From assembly GCA_009731375.1 (NCBI GenBank), contig BJOX01000316.1, positions 595,344 through 630,013 on the forward strand: 34,670 nucleotides of DNA. Reading direction: 5' to 3'. The translations under genes and the position numbers were made by a program. Of this stretch, positions 30,335 to 34,670 are shown in pieces. Every line of letters starts with the position of its first letter. Within the stretch, counting starts at the first letter, position 1. The notes beneath the pieces were generated by a model. That model was not told the DNA's origin, did no database searches, and saw only the letters and a program-made list of their open reading frames with translations. The stretch is from Paulinella micropora (lineage: Eukaryota; Cercozoa; Imbricatea; Euglyphida).

Positions 30335-33031
30335 ATGTCGACAGAGACCGCCGAAGTGAGTGAATTCTCGGAGGCAGATCAAAGAAGAGAAGAAGAAGAA
30401 GCAGGAGGAGGAGGAGGAAGAGGATTGAATGAAGGAGGAGGAGGAGGATTGAATGAAGGAGGAGGAGGAGATGAAGGAGTAGGAGGAGGAGTAGAAGAGG
30501 GCTGGGATGATGAAGGAAGATATGGAGGAGACGAAGATGAAGGAGGATTTGAACAAGAAGAGACGGGAGGAGGAGGAGCATATGGTAATCCCTTACCACC
30601 TGCCTACACGGGAGGAGGAGGACGAAAAATGATCGACTTGATTCATAGTGATGGAGAGGAGATCACAGTGGAGGAACAACAGTGGGTGCAAGACCACTAT
30701 GACCTCACTAAAAAAGAGTTTGATAACAAGATGGGGGTAGAGAAGGATACCTATGTGTGGATCCCTCAGGATCAAAGAAGAGAGAAAAGTCGTGCTAAAA
30801 AGGATGTCTATATCCTATTATCAAACACAGCACAGCTCCTCGGCAAACTGGTCTCTGATCCAGAAGAGAGAAAGAAGATACAGCATATCAAGTTTGGGGA
30901 CACACACACCCACCTTGAATTACTCGATGCTATCTTTGGGGTGTACACTCAAACCCTGATTTGGGAACGTACATACGGCCCACGATGTGAGGGTTACCTC
31001 CAGTACACAAACCCAAGAGCAACGGCCAGATTCCTCGCGACTGGTCAGGAGGCAGTCGATGTAACAAAAATGAAGACCAATCTGGGTTCGAAAAACTCGA
31101 GTGGCATATTTCATTTTTTTACAATGGAAATAAAGGCCTTGGAAGAGGGGAAGGCAGAGATGGAAAAAAGCATTAAGGCAGCAGGAGAAACTCATCCTGT
31201 GATTGATGAGTTAGAGAAGACCGACAGAGTTCTGACCAAGATCAGACTGTTGATGGGTGCGTTACTGCACAAGGAGGCATGGAAGAGATGGATTCCTACC
31301 AAGGATCACTCTGTCCTTAAATCACTTAGTAACGCACCACCGGTCGCCAACAAAGCAGGTGTTGACCAATATGTGGAGAAATATAATTTTCTCAGATCTG
31401 CTTCTGAATTGGTGGCCTTTATCACTCATGCTCAAAAGCTGGTGATATCTGAGAAGAAGAAGGCGAAAGAGAATGAGGAGTTCGAGAAGACGATGAGACT
31501 GGAAAGAATGAAAGCAAAAGTGAGTGGTGCAAAGACACACCCTCCGACATATTTGACCCCACCAGCTCCTGCCCCACCAGCCCCTGCACCCTCGGGCTCA
31601 ACTACGGTGGTGGTCACAAACACGGAGAAGAAGGACAGACAGAACATCATAAATGCCTTCAAGGGGAAGAAAGGAGGAGTGGCAAGTCTCATGCTATATG
31701 CCAAGACGAGCTCAGACAAAGACTCTGATGCTTCGCTTTTGAGCAAGCTCAAAGAGATCAATGCCTGCATGAAGGCTTTTCCTTGCGACGAAACGCAGGA
31801 ATACGAGGCCCTTGTTACTGTTTTTGACCAATCTCTAGTCTCGGAGGGATTTGATCTGACACAGTACAAGTTTTTGAGAAAGAAGGAGGAGATTAAGAGA
31901 AACAATGCAACAGGCCTAGACGCTCAGTGTGAACTGGCGGTGGCCACACTCATTTCATATTTTCAATCTCATGGATACCAGCATCTCTGCACTGGTACTC
32001 TCATAGGATTTGAAATCTTTGAGACAGTGGCGATGAGTTTGAGGAGTGCTGTTGGCTTGGCGGCGACCCTTACGGAGGTAGTTTCCTCCTATGGGCTATT
32101 CTATGGCCGCAAGTCGATCATCCTCTATTTCTTTTCGGCGTTACACACAGTTAACCCGAGTAAGCTTACTCAGCTCATACAACAATGCTCGACGTTTAGC
32201 TCAGTGAAGTCCAAGAACTTCCTCGAGACACACGTGTTCGAAAATACGGTTCAAAGCGTTGCTCCGTCAGCACTGTTTCAAGAAGTGATGAGTGCATGCT
32301 CAAACATGGACTCGCTCACGGAGGCACATACGGCACAGGCAGGCGGTGTACCTGTTGGCGCACAAGCCACGTACACAAACAGAGTTGCCGGTTGGAAGAG
32401 ACAGAGAGAGCCAGACCTGAAGACCGCATGTTGGAGGTGGTTCGCGGGCTTGCAGTGTAAGGCACAGATGGAGAACAGAGACTGCTCTTTCAATCATGAT
32501 AGGCAGAACCCAACAGCAAGGGCAAATTTTCTGAGCAGGACGGAAGGCAAGGAACCGGGCCTTTTCAATATGCTTCAGATTGCCGCTGTGAACGAAGGTT
32601 GGTATGCCAATATGTGTGATGATGAGGAGTTACGAGAGGCAATCATTACCTACATGAAGAGGATGAAGGAGAAGAAGGAGGAAAGGGAGAGACAAAAGAA
32701 CTTAAAGGCCTCTCAAAGAGGACGAGAAGGAGGAGCAGGAGCAGGAGGAGGAGGAGGAGGAGGAGGAGGAGGACGAGGACGAGGAACATGGAGAGGAGCC
32801 TCGAGGTGGCAGGGAACCCCTCAGAGAGGAAGAGGAGGAGGTCGGGGATATACCCCTTATGGAGGGAGAGCTGTTCGAGCTCCAGCCCCCCCACCCAGAG
32901 GAGGAGGAGGCTCGTGGGCAAGCTCCAACCCAAATTTCGGTCGAGCTCAGGCCTACAACACTGCCTCGGAGACCGATACGTCATCCTACCCGGACACTAC
33001 TCAAGGTAATCGTTTCGAGGTGGTGGAATGA
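30335..33031 (+). CDS. gag: Gag-like protein of retroelement B, 898 codons
   Basis: ATG at 30335 with A at -3; the same start is conserved in the truncated copy at 13595. Residues 1-20 are acidic, 20-95 a Gly/Glu-rich repeat encoded by GGAGGA-type DNA, 96-400 and 430-690 probably globular and unrecognised, and 402-430 a Pro/Ala linker. C699-x8-C708-x8-C717-x3-H721 is a CCCH-type zinc finger, the likely RNA-binding element in place of a CCHC knuckle. A Lys/Glu-rich helix (about 765-790) and an Arg/Gly (RGG) tail (about 793-875) follow. The frame ends at TGA 33029-33031. Inferred role: capsid formation and genomic RNA binding. I call it Gag from its position before protease and its RNA-binding C-terminus, not from a recognised capsid fold. 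Confidence 0.85.
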   Translation: MSTETAEVSEFSEADQRREEEEAGGGGGRGLNEGGGGGLNEGGGGDEGVGGGVEEGWDDEGRYGGDEDEGGFEQEETGGGGAYGNPLPPAYTGGGGRKMIDLIHSDGEEITVEEQQWVQDHYDLTKKEFDNKMGVEKDTYVWIPQDQRREKSRAKKDVYILLSNTAQLLGKLVSDPEERKKIQHIKFGDTHTHLELLDAIFGVYTQTLIWERTYGPRCEGYLQYTNPRATARFLATGQEAVDVTKMKTNLGSKNSSGIFHFFTMEIKALEEGKAEMEKSIKAAGETHPVIDELEKTDRVLTKIRLLMGALLHKEAWKRWIPTKDHSVLKSLSNAPPVANKAGVDQYVEKYNFLRSASELVAFITHAQKLVISEKKKAKENEEFEKTMRLERMKAKVSGAKTHPPTYLTPPAPAPPAPAPSGSTTVVVTNTEKKDRQNIINAFKGKKGGVASLMLYAKTSSDKDSDASLLSKLKEINACMKAFPCDETQEYEALVTVFDQSLVSEGFDLTQYKFLRKKEEIKRNNATGLDAQCELAVATLISYFQSHGYQHLCTGTLIGFEIFETVAMSLRSAVGLAATLTEVVSSYGLFYGRKSIILYFFSALHTVNPSKLTQLIQQCSTFSSVKSKNFLETHVFENTVQSVAPSALFQEVMSACSNMDSLTEAHTAQAGGVPVGAQATYTNRVAGWKRQREPDLKTACWRWFAGLQCKAQMENRDCSFNHDRQNPTARANFLSRTEGKEPGLFNMLQIAAVNEGWYANMCDDEELREAIITYMKRMKEKKEERERQKNLKASQRGREGGAGAGGGGGGGGGGRGRGTWRGASRWQGTPQRGRGGGRGYTPYGGRAVRAPAPPPRGGGGSWASSNPNFGRAQAYNTASETDTSSYPDTTQGNRFEVVE

Positions 33032-34670
33032 CTGGAGGGGGAAGAAGAGAGGAAGGAGAAGACTGTGAAGTTTAACCCTAAAGTCACAGTGCTTTCTAAT
33101 GCTGTTGTGCAGACTGGGCCAACGCTTCCTCTATGTGAAAACAAAGATGTGGGTACACAGAGACTGCAGCCCCAAGGTAGTCTCATACCCGTTCATACAG
33201 CACGGTTACCAATGATAACTGATGCAAATAGGAAGGCGAGACTTGCGATGGAGGCGAGGAGGCCAATGGCAGACGTATCGCCTCGGCCAAGCAAACAACC
33301 ACGAACAGACTCAATGTCTACGGTCGCGGCGGGTGGCGAGCAAAAAGACAATGTGTGTACTCAAGTACCACAAGACAATGTCGCTCAAATAGTAAACGCA
33401 CCAGTACCGCAGAATAATAAAAATGTTAATGAGGTGAAGCAGGAGGAGAAGAAGGAGGAGTTGAAAAACTTAGAGACAAGACTCCAAAATTTGGAACGTA
33501 AAGTTCTTGTTCTCGCAGCCAATATACACAGGCCCGATGCTCTGTGTTATACGGAACTTTATTGTGAAACATTGAAGACAATATTAAAAGTTGGTAATGA
33601 TACGATGGCGAATATTAATATTGTCGGCAGGAAGTTTTTTAATCGATACCGGGACTGGGTGGACGGAAATATGAAAAAGTCAACGGGCACTCTCAAAGGA
33701 GTGAGCAGCCGGACGGATATCACGGGAATCATCACACTGACCTTTAAATTGAAATCCGCACGAGTATACCGTATGGACCTCTATGTCGTCCCCGGTTACC
33801 ACGGGTCAATATTACTATCGTATGACCAATTGGCTACGATGGGGGCTGTGATTGATTGCGCCGCACGGCGAGTGATATATGGAGTAAAAAGAGGAGAAGA
33901 GAACGATATTGATCCCTTCAACGCTACTGACTCTTATGAGGCTTATGAGCTGAGTCTAGCGACGGATCACAAAAAGATGGCCATCGCACATGAGGCACTT
34001 GAGGTGTACGTTCACCCCCATGTCGTAAGACCGGATGAACTGTCCTGGACCGACAATTGGGAATCCCAAGTGTGCACTGTCACAGTTCCGACATGCCATT
34101 GGGACAAAAAGTCTATTGATGACTTAATCGAGAAGCGAAAGGAGGAGATTATATGTGTCGCACAAAGAAGCCCGTCGTTGGCGAGATTCGCGGAAGGAGT
34201 AGGAACAGATGTCCATATTACTAACGGATACTGTTTCCATGCGAAAGTAGGAGAAGAAAAAAGGGAGGCGTTTGTACCAAGGAGAACGGGGCGAATCCCG
34301 GATACTCCACCAGAAACTATTAAAAGTTTTATTACTGATTTCTGGGGTGACGAGCCGACGTGGCCGCGTTCACTAACTGAAGTGAAGAAATGCTTACGGA
34401 CTTTATTCGAAAATAATAAGCCGTATACTATTATCCTGCCATATAATAAGGCGATATGGGCGCAGGAAATAAGGGACCGGCTTATTGATCATCCTATACC
34501 GGTACCCTCTCGCAAGCAACAGCTAGTGGTGGCTTGTCGTATGGGAACTCGAGAGCAGAGCAGTGCATACAAGCGGAAGCTCAGAGACCTCGACAAGTTG
34601 AAATTGATACCGCAAGCATTCACATGCTTTGATGGTTTTTACACCCGTAAAGCTCCTTTGCAATACGCGA
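33032..34670 (+). CDS. pol: Pol of retroelement B, 5' part, in frame with gag across a TGA
   Basis: From the codon after the gag TGA the same frame stays open for 546 codons to the window end (the protease Asp codon at 33599 is exactly 1,088 codons from the gag ATG). Order: a variable charged linker (33032-33520) with a coiled-coil-like Glu/Lys stretch; a protease-like domain with G-N-D-T-M-A at 33593-33610 and a later I-L-L-S-Y-D-Q-L...G-A-V-I-D segment (about 33808-33860), both matching element A; a less conserved region; then from about 34294 a domain clearly similar to element A residues 1464-1580 (for example R-L-I-D-H-P-I-P-V-P-S-R). No stop codon interrupts it. Expression needs readthrough, another frame-neutral bypass, or an internal start such as the ATG near 33210. 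RT lies beyond the window. Confidence 0.85.
   Translation, partial: MEGEEERKEKTVKFNPKVTVLSNAVVQTGPTLPLCENKDVGTQRLQPQGSLIPVHTARLPMITDANRKARLAMEARRPMADVSPRPSKQPRTDSMSTVAAGGEQKDNVCTQVPQDNVAQIVNAPVPQNNKNVNEVKQEEKKEELKNLETRLQNLERKVLVLAANIHRPDALCYTELYCETLKTILKVGNDTMANINIVGRKFFNRYRDWVDGNMKKSTGTLKGVSSRTDITGIITLTFKLKSARVYRMDLYVVPGYHGSILLSYDQLATMGAVIDCAARRVIYGVKRGEENDIDPFNATDSYEAYELSLATDHKKMAIAHEALEVYVHPHVVRPDELSWTDNWESQVCTVTVPTCHWDKKSIDDLIEKRKEEIICVAQRSPSLARFAEGVGTDVHITNGYCFHAKVGEEKREAFVPRRTGRIPDTPPETIKSFITDFWGDEPTWPRSLTEVKKCLRTLFENNKPYTIILPYNKAIWAQEIRDRLIDHPIPVPSRKQQLVVACRMGTREQSSAYKRKLRDLDKLKLIPQAFTCFDGFYTRKAPLQYA

Larger units (their letters stand above)
29549..34670 (+). mobile_element. Retroelement B: LTR-retrotransposon-type element, truncated by window end
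   Basis: Head to head with element A. It contains a leader, gag (30335-33031), a TGA, and pol in the same frame to the window edge. Its protease and following domain align with those of A, but the Gags are not recognisably similar beyond a CCCH finger. RT, RNase H, integrase and the 3' LTR would lie beyond 34670. Confidence 0.85.

Noticed and set aside
33029-33031. TGA read as tryptophan in this organism
   Set aside because: Element A encodes its many tryptophans with TGG and has no in-frame TGA over about 2,940 codons, so general reassignment is unlikely.

Overview
This is a eukaryotic genomic contig with very high repeat content. It carries long di-, tri- and tetranucleotide arrays, four assembly gaps (runs of N), LTR retrotransposons, and small exon-like segments bounded by GT...AG signals. 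The standard genetic code fits a polyprotein frame of about 2,940 codons. I cannot name the organism: nothing here is a lineage marker, and no rRNA, tRNA or recognisable housekeeping gene is present. A unicellular alga or other protist with a bloated genome would fit, but that is only a guess.

Layout. 1-8880: microsatellite fields (CT, CA, GGAT, TATG, CTAT, ATTT, GTT, ATT, TTAC) separated by short unique modules. Some modules look like exons of a host gene whose intron is almost pure tetranucleotide repeat (exons 2141-2208 and 3741-3940, matching phase). 8884-9120: a 237-bp solo-LTR-like insertion with a 4-bp target duplication. 9289-10558: a decayed gene with a RanBP2-type zinc finger, acidic repeats and a basic segment. 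10559-12873: AT-rich DNA and (AAT)n. 12874-14127: a truncated 5' copy of retroelement B. 14998-19270: three blocks of an unusual ~21-bp imperfectly palindromic tandem repeat, one organised into a ~191-bp higher-order repeat. They are interleaved with CT-rich arrays, three phase-matched exon-like segments and a foldback inverted repeat (17789-18382).

19873-29548: retroelement A on the minus strand. It is a Ty3/gypsy-type element with one fused gag-pol frame (Gag with a CCCH-like finger and an RS domain, aspartic protease, reverse transcriptase, RNase H, integrase), a primer-binding-site candidate and a 500-bp LTR; its 3' end is lost in a gap. 29611-34670: retroelement B on the plus strand. It has a long leader, an 898-codon Gag with a CCCH finger and RGG tail, then a TGA stop followed in the same frame by a pol that stays open to the window edge (protease plus the start of a conserved linker domain).

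A and B stand head to head around one LTR and are distant relatives. Both have a protease motif reading D-T-M instead of D-T-G, both lack a CCHC knuckle, and both carry a conserved domain of about 120 residues between protease and RT that I do not recognise. These shared traits, the in-frame stop of B and the 21-bp palindromic arrays are the strongest leads.
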